The notes below the pieces were generated by a model that ran no database searches, was not told the origin of the DNA, and worked only from the letters and a program-made list of their open reading frames with translations. Of a stretch of DNA of 33,874 nucleotides, positions 1 to 7,071 are shown piece after piece; within the stretch, counting starts at the first letter, position 1, and every line of letters begins with the position of its first letter. Position numbers and translations under genes: made by a program. Source of the DNA: Clostridia bacterium (GTDB lineage Bacteria; Bacillota; Clostridia; Oscillospirales; CAG-272); contig JAFTBN010000008.1 in the NCBI GenBank assembly GCA_017455185.1, positions 1 to 33,874 on the forward strand, given 5' to 3'.

Positions 1-1
1 C

Positions 2-256
2 AAATTGTCCCACTGGAACATAGAAATGCAACACTGGGTCTTGGATGTTCAGCTCAACGAAGATCGGGATACGGCACGGAAAGAGAATGCAATCAAAAAC
101 AACACGATTCTTAGACGCTTTTGCATGAATATTAAAAATCGTGTGGAAGAGTACAAAAAATTGACGATTACCAGATTCAACATGACAAATATGCACTCTA
201 TTGAAAAGTTGACTGAAATGTTGTTCAAAGAACCTGAGTCAAATTCACAAGCATAG
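2..256 (+). pseudogene. ISAs1-family transposase, C-terminal fragment
   Basis: The frame is open at the left window edge, so the gene start is not visible. The peptide carries the C-terminal signature of ISAs1-type DDE transposases: HWNIE, then HWVLDV, an acidic ED pair (NEDRD), an ARKENA block and ILRRFCMNIKNR, followed by a basic tail. Relative to the family pattern (HWxIENxLHWVLDV) the stretch between IE and HW is one residue shorter, which may mark a small deletion. Only the last 84 or so codons are present. No inverted repeat that I can call as the right end follows the stop. It could be the end of an intact element lying mainly outside the window, or a decayed copy. The family call is firm; activity cannot be judged. 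Confidence 0.75.
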
Positions 257-346
257 TCCTTTGTCCTTGGAACAACCCAGAGCATTTTTTTGGCAAAAAG
301 ACTTTGCGAAAGCCCTATTAGAGAGCTGATTTGTTTGCAAAAAATA

Positions 347-375
347 TAGACAAGGCATTGACTTTGTGTTAAAAT
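347..375 (+). promoter_or_regulatory. Promoter of the HU gene
   Basis: A TAGACA -35 box (347-352) and TAAAAT -10 box (370-375) are separated by 17 bp. An overlapping alternative is TTGACT (358-363) with TGCAAT (381-386), also spaced 17 bp. Either gives a short leader before the strong GGAGG site ahead of the HU start at 408. Confidence 0.6.
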
Positions 376-407
376 GAAGGTGCAATACTTTTATTGGAGG
401 TACTCCC

Positions 408-680
408 ATGAACAAAACAGAATTGACTATGGCTGTTGCTGAGAATGCAGGCCTTTCCAAGAAGCAGGCAGAAGAAGCTATCAAGGCTACTTTTGACGCA
501 ATTGCCAACGCACTCAAGGCAGGCGAGAAGGTTCAGCTGATTGGTTTCGGTACGTTTGAGGTTCGTGAGCGTGCTGCCAGATCCAGCAGAAATCCCAGAA
601 CCGGTGAAACCATTGAAGTTGCCGCTGCCAAGATTCCTGCTTTCAAGGCAGGCTCAGCTTTGAAAGATGCTGTAAAATAA
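408..680 (+). CDS. hup: HU family DNA-binding protein
   Basis: A 90-residue nucleoid protein that binds and bends DNA as a dimer. The sequence shows the whole HU fold: an N-terminal helical part (MNKTEL..., SKKQAEEA), the conserved core [14 protein letters not shown] near residues 45-60, the DNA-arm segment [13 protein letters not shown], and the C-terminal [13 protein letters not shown]. Length and motifs match HU/IHF-like proteins; the Firmicute context and single gene make HU more likely than IHF. The ATG at 408 follows a strong TTGGAGG ribosome site at about 7 nt. The gene is monocistronic, with its own promoter and a strong terminator directly behind it. One small departure is SSRNP where most HU proteins have xGRNP. 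Confidence 0.97.
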   Translation: MNKTELTMAVAENAGLSKKQAEEAIKATFDAIANALKAGEKVQLIGFGTFEVRERAARSSRNPRTGETIEVAAAKIPAFKAGSALKDAVK

Positions 681-695
681 TCTTTCTTTCATATT

Positions 696-730
696 CCGGG
701 CGGGAAACCGCCCGGTTTTTTGTATTTTTT
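696..730 (+). terminator. Terminator after HU
   Basis: A perfect 8-bp GC stem (CCGGGCGG, 696-703, with 708-715) closes a GAAA tetraloop and is followed by a long T-rich tail (716-730). It separates HU from the iron operon. Confidence 0.93.
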
Positions 731-742
731 TTAACAAAGCCA

Positions 743-770
743 TTGACATTCCGTTTTTGGGGTGTATAAT
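743..770 (+). promoter_or_regulatory. Promoter of the feo operon
   Basis: A consensus TTGACA (743-748) and TATAAT (765-770) are separated by 16 bp. Predicted transcription starts near 777, just before the first inverted-repeat operator, which suits repression by an iron- or manganese-sensing regulator. Confidence 0.85.
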
Positions 771-781
771 GTATCTGTTAG

Positions 782-795
782 TTAGCGGTGGCTAA
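782..795 (+). promoter_or_regulatory. Inverted-repeat operator 1 of the feo operon
   Basis: TTAGC-N4-GCTAA sits immediately downstream of the predicted start of transcription. The arrangement resembles metal-dependent DtxR/MntR-type repressor sites (TTAG...CTAA half-sites), which fits iron-repressed ferrous uptake. The regulator itself is not in the window, so its identity is inferred. Confidence 0.5.
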
Positions 796-825
796 TTGCC
801 ATACCGCTTCTTTTTCAGTAACTAG

Positions 826-841
826 GTTAGCGAGTGCTAAC
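826..841 (+). promoter_or_regulatory. Inverted-repeat operator 2 of the feo operon
   Basis: GTTAGC-N4-GCTAAC is a perfect 6-bp inverted repeat. It shares the TTAGC/GCTAA half-sites with operator 1, and the centres lie 45 bp apart. It ends about 20 bp before the feoA1 start, so a bound repressor could block elongation, or the RNA form could affect translation. Confidence 0.5.
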
Positions 842-863
842 AAGAAATATGAGGTTTATGCAT

Positions 864-1076
864 ATGATGCCTTTGACATTTGCCGGTGACGGGGAAACGA
901 ATATGATCCAGCGGGTCGGCGGGACTCCGGAAGTGAGGCAGCATTTACAGGATCTGGGTTTTGTACCCGGAACGGATGTGACGGTTGTGACAACCAACAA
1001 CGGAAATCTGATTGTAAAGATCAAAGAATCCAGAATCGCAATCAGCCGTGAAATGGCGCAGAAAATCATGATCTGA
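864..1076 (+). CDS. feoA: FeoA-domain protein (first copy)
   Basis: A small cytoplasmic SH3-like FeoA protein of about 70 residues, thought to bind FeoB and help ferrous-iron transport. The peptide opens MMPLTFAGDGE and continues with an IQRVGGTPEVRQHLQDLGFVPGTDVTVV core, both typical of FeoA. In-frame starts also exist at 834 (GTG), 849 and 858. I prefer the ATG at 864 because a GAGG ribosome site at 851-854 lies 9 nt before it and the MPLTFA opening is the family norm. The 834 start would fall inside operator 2. It is the first gene of the feo operon, with a second FeoA 31 nt downstream. Confidence 0.9.
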   Translation: MMPLTFAGDGETNMIQRVGGTPEVRQHLQDLGFVPGTDVTVVTTNNGNLIVKIKESRIAISREMAQKIMI

Positions 1077-1107
1077 AAAGATTATATATAAATGGAAGGA
1101 AACTGGC

Positions 1108-1329
1108 ATGAAAACATTGCGGGAAGTATCGATTGGGCAGACAGTGAAAGTCGTCAAGCTCCATGGAGAAGGCGCCGTAAGACGCAGACTGATGGATATG
1201 GGACTGACCAAAGGCGTGGAAATTTACGTGCGGAAGGTCGCGCCTCTGGGAGATCCGGTGGAAATCACCATCCGCGGGTATGAGCTTTCTTTGCGTAAAG
1301 CCGACGCGGAGATGGTTGAGGTGGAGTAA
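1108..1329 (+). CDS. feoA: FeoA-domain protein (second copy)
   Basis: A 73-residue FeoA protein with the pattern TLREVSIGQTVKVVKL, RRRLMDMGLTKGVEIYV, GDPVEITIRGYELSLRK, which covers the complete SH3-like fold. The sequence differs clearly from the first copy, so the two are old paralogues and not a recent duplication. Tandem FeoA proteins ahead of FeoB are common in Clostridia. The two copies may contact different faces of FeoB, but that is inference. A GGAAGGA ribosome site lies before the ATG. The gene sits between feoA1 and feoB in one transcription unit. Confidence 0.93.
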   Translation: MKTLREVSIGQTVKVVKLHGEGAVRRRLMDMGLTKGVEIYVRKVAPLGDPVEITIRGYELSLRKADAEMVEVE

Positions 1330-1393
1330 GCTCCATCGTTCATTTGAAACAGGAATCAATTCAATTTTTATAGTTTAACAGGAGAAGCACTGT

Positions 1394-3898
1394 ATGAGTG
1401 AAAAAGCGATTCGGATTGCTCTTGCCGGCAACCCCAACAGCGGTAAAACAACTTTGTTCAATGCGCTGACCGGTTCCAATCAGTTCGTCGGAAACTGGCC
1501 GGGGGTAACGGTAGAAAAGAAGGAAGGCAAGCTGAAAAAGCATGACGACGTCATCATTACGGACTTGCCGGGCATTTATTCTCTGTCCCCTTACACATTG
1601 GAAGAAGTCGTGGCCAGAAATTATCTGCTGGAAGAAAGACCTGACGCGATTCTGAACATCGTTGACGGGTCGAACCTGGAAAGAAACCTGTATCTGACGA
1701 CGCAGCTGGTGGAACTTGGAATTCCGGTTGTGGTCGCCATCAACATGATGGACGTCGTCAAGAAAAACGGCGATGAAATCAACACGGCGGAGCTCTCGCG
1801 CCAGATCGGCTGCAAGGTGGTCGAAATTTCCGCATTGAAGGGAACGGGCGTAAGCGAGGCGGCTGATTTGGCGGTTGCTGCCGCACAGGGTGACAAGACC
1901 GAACCGCAGCACACGTTCTCCGGTACGGTGGAACATGCGCTGGCTCACATCGAGGAGGCCGTGCTGCATGACGCTCCGGCGGAGCAGCAGAGATGGTTTG
2001 CCATCAAGATCTTCGAGCGGGATTCCAAAGTCATTGAGAAACTGCAGATTCCGGAAGACAAGCTGGCTCATGTGGAAACGGACATTCAGAACTGTGAGAA
2101 GGAAATGGACGATGACGCCGAAAGCATCATCACCAACGAACGCTATGTGTACATCGCAGGCCTGATCAAGGCGGTTTACAAGAAGGCAAAGAAGAAGAAA
2201 CTGAGCGCAACCGACAAAATTGACCGCGTGGTCACGAACCGGTTTGCCGCTCTTCCGATTTTTGCTCTGGTCATGTTCCTGGTTTACTACATTTCCGTGT
2301 CGACGGTCGGTACGTGGGTGACGGATTTCACCAATGACGGACTGTTCGGAGACGGCTGGTATTTCCTCGGCATCGGCCGCAAGGCATACAACGAGCAGGT
2401 GGTGGACTACGCAAAAGACAAAATCTGGACCGCGGAAGTCGTAACCAAACTGGAAGGCGCCAGCAAGGCGGGCATTATCGGCGCGCAGGATATGCTGGAT
2501 GCCATTGAAGACGAAGACTATGACGCATTCGACGAAGCGTACGGCTTCTATGCGGATGAGTTGAACACCAAATACGTGAATGCCGAAGGGGAAATCGTAT
2601 CCTTGACGGACGAACAGATTGAAGACGGGGAAGTGGGGCCTTTCAGCATTGCGGATGTGTATGACGCGGCGCAGGAAGAATTCCCGGATCCCGCTGAAGT
2701 GGACGGAGGCCTTTGGGTTCCCGGCTTGGGCGAACTGGCCCGCGCCGGACTGGAAAAGGCCAAAGCATCCGAATGGCTGACCTCCTTGCTGGTTGACGGC
2801 GTAATCGGCGGCGTCGGAGCGGTTTTGGGCTTCGTACCGCAGATGTTGGTGCTGTTCATCTTCCTGGCTTTCCTGGAAGCATGCGGCTATATGGCCCGTG
2901 TTGCGTTCGTTCTGGACCGTATCTTCCGGAAGTTCGGTCTGTCCGGTAAATCCTTCATCCCGATGCTCATCGGATCGGGCTGCGGCGTTCCCGGCGTCAT
3001 GGCTTCCAGAACCATTGAAAACGAAAGAGATCGTCGTATGACCATTATGACGACCACCTTCATTCCCTGCGGCGCGAAACTGCCGATCATCGCCCTGATT
3101 GCGACGGCTTTGTTCCATGGCGCATGGTGGGTTGCTCCGAGTGCTTACTTCCTCGGAATTGCCGCGATTATCGTTTCCGGTATCGCACTGAAGAAAACCA
3201 AGATGTTCTCGGGCGAACCTGCTCCGTTTGTAATGGAGCTTCCGCCTTATCATTGGCCGACCGTCGGCAACGTTCTCCGCTCCATGTGGGAACGCGGCTG
3301 GTCCTTTATCAAGAAGGCCGGCACAATCATCCTGCTGTCCTCCATCGTCATCTGGGTGCTTTCCACTCTGGGAACCACCGAAGCAGGTACATTCGGCTGG
3401 AGCGCGGATATGGAACTGGACAACAGTATCCTGGGTAAAATCGGCGGTGCAATCAAGTGGATTTTTGCTCCTCTTGGATTCAATGACACACGGGCTGCCA
3501 TCGCAACCGTCATGGGTCTGGTCGCGAAGGAAGAAGTGGTCGGCGTATTCGGCGTGTTGGATTTCGAAGGCTTGTCCTCGGGTCTTGCAGGCTATTCGTT
3601 CCTGATCTTCAATTTGCTGTGCGCACCTTGCTTTGCCGCAATCGGTGCCATCCGCAGAGAAATGAACAGCGCAAAGTGGACCTGGTTTGCCATCGGGTAT
3701 CAGTGTGGATTCGCGTATGCGGTTTCCCTGATCGTATATCAGGTCGGCTGCATCTTCTCCAAGAAGGATCCCATCAACGTCTTCGGACTGATTGTAGCTT
3801 TCTTGCTGCTGGCGTTCATGATCTATATGCTGGTACGTCCTTATAAGGAATCCACCAAGTTGGAAAAAGACGTCAAAGTCGTAAAACAGAAGAAATAA
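1394..3898 (+). CDS. feoB: Ferrous iron transporter FeoB
   Basis: An 834-residue inner-membrane transporter that brings Fe(II) into the cell. The N-terminal G-domain has G1 GNPNSGKT (12-19), G3 DLPG (57-60) and G4 NMMD (117-120), followed by the helical FeoB spacer domain to about residue 270. The membrane part carries two gate motifs with conserved cysteines: GSGCGVPG (Cys530) and FIPCGAKLP (Cys559). A later CAPCFAAIGAIRRE segment is also present. Odd point: after the first membrane helix (about 286-310) there is an insertion of roughly 140 residues (about 318-458) that is very acidic, with 23 Asp/Glu in residues 371-440. It is predicted to lie outside the cell. GGAG precedes the ATG at 1394. 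The gene is third in the feo operon. Confidence 0.97.
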   Translation: MSEKAIRIALAGNPNSGKTTLFNALTGSNQFVGNWPGVTVEKKEGKLKKHDDVIITDLPGIYSLSPYTLEEVVARNYLLEERPDAILNIVDGSNLERNLYLTTQLVELGIPVVVAINMMDVVKKNGDEINTAELSRQIGCKVVEISALKGTGVSEAADLAVAAAQGDKTEPQHTFSGTVEHALAHIEEAVLHDAPAEQQRWFAIKIFERDSKVIEKLQIPEDKLAHVETDIQNCEKEMDDDAESIITNERYVYIAGLIKAVYKKAKKKKLSATDKIDRVVTNRFAALPIFALVMFLVYYISVSTVGTWVTDFTNDGLFGDGWYFLGIGRKAYNEQVVDYAKDKIWTAEVVTKLEGASKAGIIGAQDMLDAIEDEDYDAFDEAYGFYADELNTKYVNAEGEIVSLTDEQIEDGEVGPFSIADVYDAAQEEFPDPAEVDGGLWVPGLGELARAGLEKAKASEWLTSLLVDGVIGGVGAVLGFVPQMLVLFIFLAFLEACGYMARVAFVLDRIFRKFGLSGKSFIPMLIGSGCGVPGVMASRTIENERDRRMTIMTTTFIPCGAKLPIIALIATALFHGAWWVAPSAYFLGIAAIIVSGIALKKTKMFSGEPAPFVMELPPYHWPTVGNVLRSMWERGWSFIKKAGTIILLSSIVIWVLSTLGTTEAGTFGWSADMELDNSILGKIGGAIKWIFAPLGFNDTRAAIATVMGLVAKEEVVGVFGVLDFEGLSSGLAGYSFLIFNLLCAPCFAAIGAIRREMNSAKWTWFAIGYQCGFAYAVSLIVYQVGCIFSKKDPINVFGLIVAFLLLAFMIYMLVRPYKESTKLEKDVKVVKQKK

Positions 3899-3917
3899 GA
3901 AAAAGGAGGAAAGGGAT

Positions 3918-4103
3918 ATGTTTGCATTCATCGCAGAGAACTGGGTCACCATTTTGCTGACGGCGGCATTGGCAGTCCTGGTCGGATTTGTCATCTGGCG
4001 CATGATAAAGGATAAGAAGAGCGGAAATTCTTCCTGCGGCGGCGACTGCACCTCTTGCACGGGCGGATGCAACCATTCGCTTTCCGGCCCTTCTGGAAAA
4101 TAG
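3918..4103 (+). CDS. FeoB-associated Cys-rich membrane protein
   Basis: A 61-residue protein with one N-terminal membrane helix (about residues 8-30, WVTILLTAALAVLVGFVIW), a short basic stretch, and a cysteine cluster CGGDCTSCTGGC near residues 43-54. This is the FeoB-associated Cys-rich small membrane protein family, found directly after feoB in many Firmicutes and suspected to act in iron handling or FeoB assembly in place of FeoC. Its exact role is not known. A strong AAAGGAGGAAAGG ribosome site lies in the 19-nt gap after feoB. It is the last gene of the operon, with a terminator right behind. Confidence 0.9.
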   Translation: MFAFIAENWVTILLTAALAVLVGFVIWRMIKDKKSGNSSCGGDCTSCTGGCNHSLSGPSGK

Positions 4104-4119
4104 GATCACTCAAACGGGA

Positions 4120-4153
4120 CCGCCCGACCGGAATTATCCGGCCGGGCGGTTTT
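4120..4153 (+). terminator. Terminator of the feo operon
   Basis: A long GC stem (4120-4131 with 4138-4149, one A/C mismatch) around an AATTAT loop, followed by TTTT. It ends the feo transcript. Confidence 0.85.
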
Positions 4154-4160
4154 GGTACGC

Positions 4161-4186
4161 AAAAAAGCCCCGGCGTTTGCCGGGGC
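4161..4186 (-). terminator. Terminator of the KDPG aldolase gene
   Basis: On the minus strand an 8-bp stem (GCCCCGGC, 4167-4174 with 4179-4186) is followed by six Ts (4161-4166). It lies next to the convergent feo terminator. Confidence 0.9.
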
Positions 4187-4199
4187 AGAGAAAGGATTC

Positions 4200-4832
4200 T
4201 TATCTTGTGCAAAGGTTGACGGCTTCCCGGGTGACGTCCCGGATACGGTCGAACTGTCCCTGTGCGATCCAGTCGCTTTTGACCATCCAGGAACCTCCGC
4301 AGGCCAGCACGCAGGGCAGGGCCAGATAGGAGAAAAGGTTGGCCGGAGAGATGCCGCCCGTCGGAACGAAACGAACCTGCGTATAAGGGGCGGACATGGC
4401 TTTGAGCATGGCAACGCCTCCCGACGCTTCGGCCGGGAAGAACTTGACGACGTCAAGGCCCAGGGAAAGGGCGGCTTCCACACCGGTCGGGTTGTTGATG
4501 CCCGGAATGATGGGAATCTTCCGGTCGACGCAATATTCCACGACTTTCGGATTGAATCCCGGGGTGACGATGAAGGACGCGCCGCTTGCCATGGCGTCGT
4601 CCACCTGGGCGCAGCTCAGAACGGTTCCGGCTCCGAGCAGCATATCGGGCATTTCGCGCGAGATGGCCTTCAGGCAGGCCGAGGCAGCCTGCGTCCGGTA
4701 GGTGATTTCCGCGCAGGGCAGTCCGCCGGCTGAAAGGGCGCGGGCCAGGGGAAGGGCGTCTTCCTCTTTTTCGGTTACGACGACGGGAAGCAGACGGATC
4801 TGCGATAGGGTATTAAAAAGGGGTTGGTTCAT
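4200..4832 (-). CDS. eda: 2-dehydro-3-deoxy-6-phosphogluconate (KDPG/KHG) aldolase
   Basis: A 210-residue class I aldolase, cytoplasmic, expected to split KDPG into pyruvate and glyceraldehyde-3-phosphate. It shows the family blocks: EITYRT (Glu42, Arg46), GAGTVLS, FIVTPGFNP, the Schiff-base lysine in DVVKFFPAE (Lys130) and the phosphate site VPTGGIS. Length is normal for a (beta/alpha)8 trimeric KDPG aldolase. Other members act on KDPGal or on 4-hydroxy-2-oxoglutarate, so the exact substrate is open. No edd, kdgK or uronate genes flank it, so the pathway is not shown by context. CGGAG precedes the ATG on the minus strand. A terminator hairpin separates it from upstream secG. Confidence 0.95.
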   Translation of the reverse strand: MNQPLFNTLSQIRLLPVVVTEKEEDALPLARALSAGGLPCAEITYRTQAASACLKAISREMPDMLLGAGTVLSCAQVDDAMASGASFIVTPGFNPKVVEYCVDRKIPIIPGINNPTGVEAALSLGLDVVKFFPAEASGGVAMLKAMSAPYTQVRFVPTGGISPANLFSYLALPCVLACGGSWMVKSDWIAQGQFDRIRDVTREAVNLCTR

Positions 4833-4851
4833 GACTTTTTCTCCGTGTAAT

Positions 4852-4881
4852 AAAAAATCGTTGCAGATGCAACGATTTTTT
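4852..4881 (-). terminator. Terminator of secG
   Basis: A perfect 13-bp stem (4852-4864 with 4869-4881) has A-runs on one side and T-runs on the other, so it can act on both strands. By position it ends the secG transcript, between secG and the KDPG aldolase gene. Confidence 0.85.
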
Positions 4882-4897
4882 ATGAATTCGTTTGATA

Positions 4898-5131
4898 TTA
4901 CAAAAGGATGTAAGCAACAATGGCCACAACCGCAAAGACGGATGCGAATACAATGGTCAGACGATTCAGCAGACGATCCGTGGATTTGCCTTTTCCTTTG
5001 CCGAAATATGTTTCAGAACTGCTGCCGGTAATGGTGCCGGAGAGACTCTTGTCCTTTTCGGATTGCAATAAAACGAGGGTAACGACGATGGCGGTAAGGA
5101 CGACCAGCGCGATGGTTAATGCGAGTTCCAT
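4898..5131 (-). CDS. secG: Preprotein translocase subunit SecG
   Basis: A 77-residue membrane protein with two hydrophobic helices (about residues 3-23 and 57-77). They flank the SecG signature VLLQSEKDKSLSGTI and a glycine/serine-rich linker with FGKGKGKST. SecG supports SecYEG-dependent protein export. Size and motif order match the family. A GGAGG ribosome site precedes the ATG. The gene stands alone with its own promoter (5181-5209) and terminator, as it often does in clostridia. Confidence 0.96.
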   Translation of the reverse strand: MELALTIALVVLTAIVVTLVLLQSEKDKSLSGTITGSSSETYFGKGKGKSTDRLLNRLTIVFASVFAVVAIVAYILL

Positions 5132-5180
5132 TTTATTCCTCCGATTCTTTTTGAATCAAATTTCGCTTAATAGACAAGGT

Positions 5181-5209
5181 ATTATAGCATAGGATGAAGG
5201 AAAATGCAA
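5181..5209 (-). promoter_or_regulatory. Promoter of secG
   Basis: Read on the minus strand, TTGCAT (5209-5204) and a consensus TATAAT (5186-5181) are 17 bp apart, ending about 50 bp before the secG start. Confidence 0.75.
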
Positions 5210-5275
5210 GGGGTTTTGAAAAAAAGTCCGCAGAGGTGCAGAGACGGAAGCAGGTGCTGAATATACATTGATTTG

Positions 5276-5289
5276 TGCATAATTATTCA
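5276..5289 (+). promoter_or_regulatory. ARG-box-like palindrome upstream of the amino-acid ABC operon
   Basis: TGCATAATTATTCA differs at one base from the symmetric ArgR/AhrC operator core (TGAAT-N4-ATTCA). A weaker half-conserved site, TGAATATATTAACA, lies at 5326-5339 with its centre 50 bp away. Pairs of ARG boxes upstream of amino-acid genes are typical of ArgR control. ArgR is not in this window and the region is AT-rich, so a chance match is possible. Confidence 0.35.
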
Positions 5290-5378
5290 AATATAAGAAA
5301 TCAAGAGAAGAATCATTCATAAAATTGAATATATTAACAGAATAAACCTCATTTGTTCACAAACGACCTGAAAAACGG

Positions 5379-5387
5379 TGCTACAAT
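5379..5387 (+). promoter_or_regulatory. Probable extended -10 promoter of the amino-acid ABC operon
   Basis: TG-C-TACAAT forms an extended -10 element. No good -35 is seen at 17 bp; TTCACA is 20 bp upstream. Predicted transcription starts near 5394, leaving a leader of about 70 nt before the start codon that contains a 6-bp GCCGTC/GACGGC hairpin (5428-5442). Confidence 0.45.
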
Positions 5388-5463
5388 GCAAAACACAAAC
5401 AAAGAGGCGCAAGAGACGCCGCTTGATGCCGTCATCGACGGCCGGAAGAAGAAAGGACTGCAT

Positions 5464-6267
5464 ATGAAAAACATGAAACGGATTATGGCGCTTTTGCTTT
5501 GCGGCATTCTGCTGCTGGCGGGTGTGACGGTATTGGCTTCCTGCGGGAAGGAATCGAACAAACTGGTGATGGCAACGAACGCTTCGTTCCCTCCGTATGA
5601 GTACAAGGAAGGCGACAACTTTGAGGGAATCGACATTGAAATCGCAAAAAAGATTGCCGAAAAGCTGGGCATGGAACTGGAAATCCAGGACGTTGAATTC
5701 GGCTCCATCATCGGCGGCGTTTCTTCGGGCAAGTACGACATGGGCATGGCCGGTATGACTGTGACCGAAGACAGACTGAAGAACGTCAATTTCTCCACCT
5801 CCTATGCGAAAGGCATTCAGGCCTGCATCGTAAAAGCGGATTCGGAGTATGCCTCGGTGGATGATTTCTTCAATCTGGATGCCGACGGCAACTGGGTATC
5901 GGTCAAGGACGGCGTGAAGGTGGGCGTGCAGCAGGATACCACCGGTGACATCTATTGCTCGGATACCGTGGAGAACTTCGGCTTCGGAGAAGAGAACGTC
6001 ACCCGTTACAAGACGGGCAACGACGCGGTTGCCGCCCTGGTTGCCGGCAAGGTGACGGTGGTCATCATCGACGACCAGCCCGCGAAGTCCTATGTCGCAG
6101 CCAACGAGGGCCTTAAGATTCTGGAGACCGAATATACCAATGAAGACTATGCAATCTGCGTGGCGAAGAACAACGACGAATTGCTTGGGAAGATCAACAA
6201 GGCTCTGGCCGACCTGACTGCCGACGGAACCATTGCGGGGATTATCGCGAAATACATCAAGGAATGA
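5464..6267 (+). CDS. Amino-acid ABC transporter, substrate-binding lipoprotein
   Basis: A 267-residue extracellular binding protein. It has a lipoprotein signal: basic start MKNMKRIM, a hydrophobic stretch, then the lipobox LASC, with the cysteine lipidated near residue 24. After it comes the family 3 (bacterial solute-binding) domain: NASFPPYEY, FEGIDIEIAKKIAEKLG, GSIIGGVSSGKYDMGMAGMTVTEDR, ending IAGIIAKYIKE. The family binds polar or charged amino acids; basic amino acids are a guess from general similarity. An in-frame start exists at 5353, but I chose 5464 because AAAGGA lies before it and the signal peptide starts there. It is first in a binding protein-permease-ATPase operon. Confidence 0.93.
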   Translation: MKNMKRIMALLLCGILLLAGVTVLASCGKESNKLVMATNASFPPYEYKEGDNFEGIDIEIAKKIAEKLGMELEIQDVEFGSIIGGVSSGKYDMGMAGMTVTEDRLKNVNFSTSYAKGIQACIVKADSEYASVDDFFNLDADGNWVSVKDGVKVGVQQDTTGDIYCSDTVENFGFGEENVTRYKTGNDAVAALVAGKVTVVIIDDQPAKSYVAANEGLKILETEYTNEDYAICVAKNNDELLGKINKALADLTADGTIAGIIAKYIKE

Positions 6268-6291
6268 TCTGCGATACACAGGTAAAGACAG

Positions 6292-6318
6292 GCGTTTCCG
6301 GCTTTGAGCCGGAAACGC
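6292..6318 (+). terminator. Intercistronic stem-loop between binding protein and permease genes
   Basis: A perfect 11-bp stem (GCGTTTCCGGC, 6292-6302, with 6308-6318) closes a 5-nt loop. It is followed by TTCTTT, not a full T-run, so it probably acts as a partial terminator or RNA-stabilising hairpin. This would allow more binding protein to be made than permease, a common design in such operons. Confidence 0.65.
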
Positions 6319-6336
6319 TTTCTTTGGGAGGAAACC

Positions 6337-7071
6337 ATGCTGTATGATTCTTTAATTGATAAATTTAAAGATGATTTCATAGAGAAGGACCGGTGGAAAT
6401 GGGTTCTTGAGGGCTTGCGCAATACGCTCCTCATTTCGATGGCTGCGGTGCTGATCGGCATTGTCATCGGCATTCTGATTGCAACCGTCCGGACGACCTA
6501 CGACAAGAACGGGCCCTCCATCCGGATGAAATCCCCCGTGGCGTTCTTCTTTTTGCGAGTCGGGAACTTCCTGGCGCATCTTTATCTGACGGTCATCCGG
6601 GGAACTCCTGTCGTCGTTCAATTGCTGATCATGTACTTTCTGGTGTTTGCTTCGGCCAGCGACGGCGTCATGGTCGCGATTTTCGCGTTCGGAATCAATT
6701 CGGGCGCCTATGTGGCCGAGATCTTCCGCTCGGGCATCATGTCCGTGGACGAGGGGCAGTTCGAAGCGGGCCGGGCGATGGGGCTGAGTTATTTGCAGAC
6801 CATGATTTACATCATCATCCCCCAATGCTTCAAGACGGTTTTGCCGACTCTTTGCAACGAATTCATCGTCCTGCTCAAGGAGACCTCCATTGCGGGGTAT
6901 GTGGGCATCATGGACTTGACAAAAGCCGGAGACCTGATCAGGGGCCGGACGTTTGATGCCTTCCTGCCTTTGATTGTCGTGGCGCTTTTGTACCTGATTA
7001 TGGTGGTGGTCCTGACCAAACTGGTGGGTCGCCTGGAAAGGAGACTGAGAAAAAATGAACGAGGCGCGTGA
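6337..7071 (+). CDS. Amino-acid ABC transporter, permease
   Basis: A 244-residue membrane subunit of the HisM/GlnP type, expected to form a homodimeric channel. Hydrophobic helices are seen around residues 26-48, 85-105, 109-130 and 210-235. The EAA loop that contacts the ATPase is [21 protein letters not shown] at about residues 145-165. The sequence [17 protein letters not shown] is typical of polar amino-acid permeases. The upstream in-frame start at 6304 is rejected because it falls inside the intercistronic hairpin. The ATG at 6337 has a GGGAGG ribosome site. Its end overlaps the start of the ATPase gene by 17 nt, which suggests translational coupling. Confidence 0.94.
   Translation: MLYDSLIDKFKDDFIEKDRWKWVLEGLRNTLLISMAAVLIGIVIGILIATVRTTYDKNGPSIRMKSPVAFFFLRVGNFLAHLYLTVIRGTPVVVQLLIMYFLVFASASDGVMVAIFAFGINSGAYVAEIFRSGIMSVDEGQFEAGRAMGLSYLQTMIYIIIPQCFKTVLPTLCNEFIVLLKETSIAGYVGIMDLTKAGDLIRGRTFDAFLPLIVVALLYLIMVVVLTKLVGRLERRLRKNERGA

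Noticed and set aside
826..841. CIRCE-like GAGTGCTAA half-site upstream of feoA
   Set aside because: The repeat has a 4-bp spacer (GTTAGC-N4-GCTAAC), not the 9-bp spacer of CIRCE, and it shares half-sites with a second palindrome at 782-795. An iron-type operator fits better than HrcA control.
1361..4072. Minus-strand open frame of 903 codons opposite feoB
   Set aside because: It is an antisense shadow of a clear feoB gene, with no family signature and a composition typical of reverse-strand frames.
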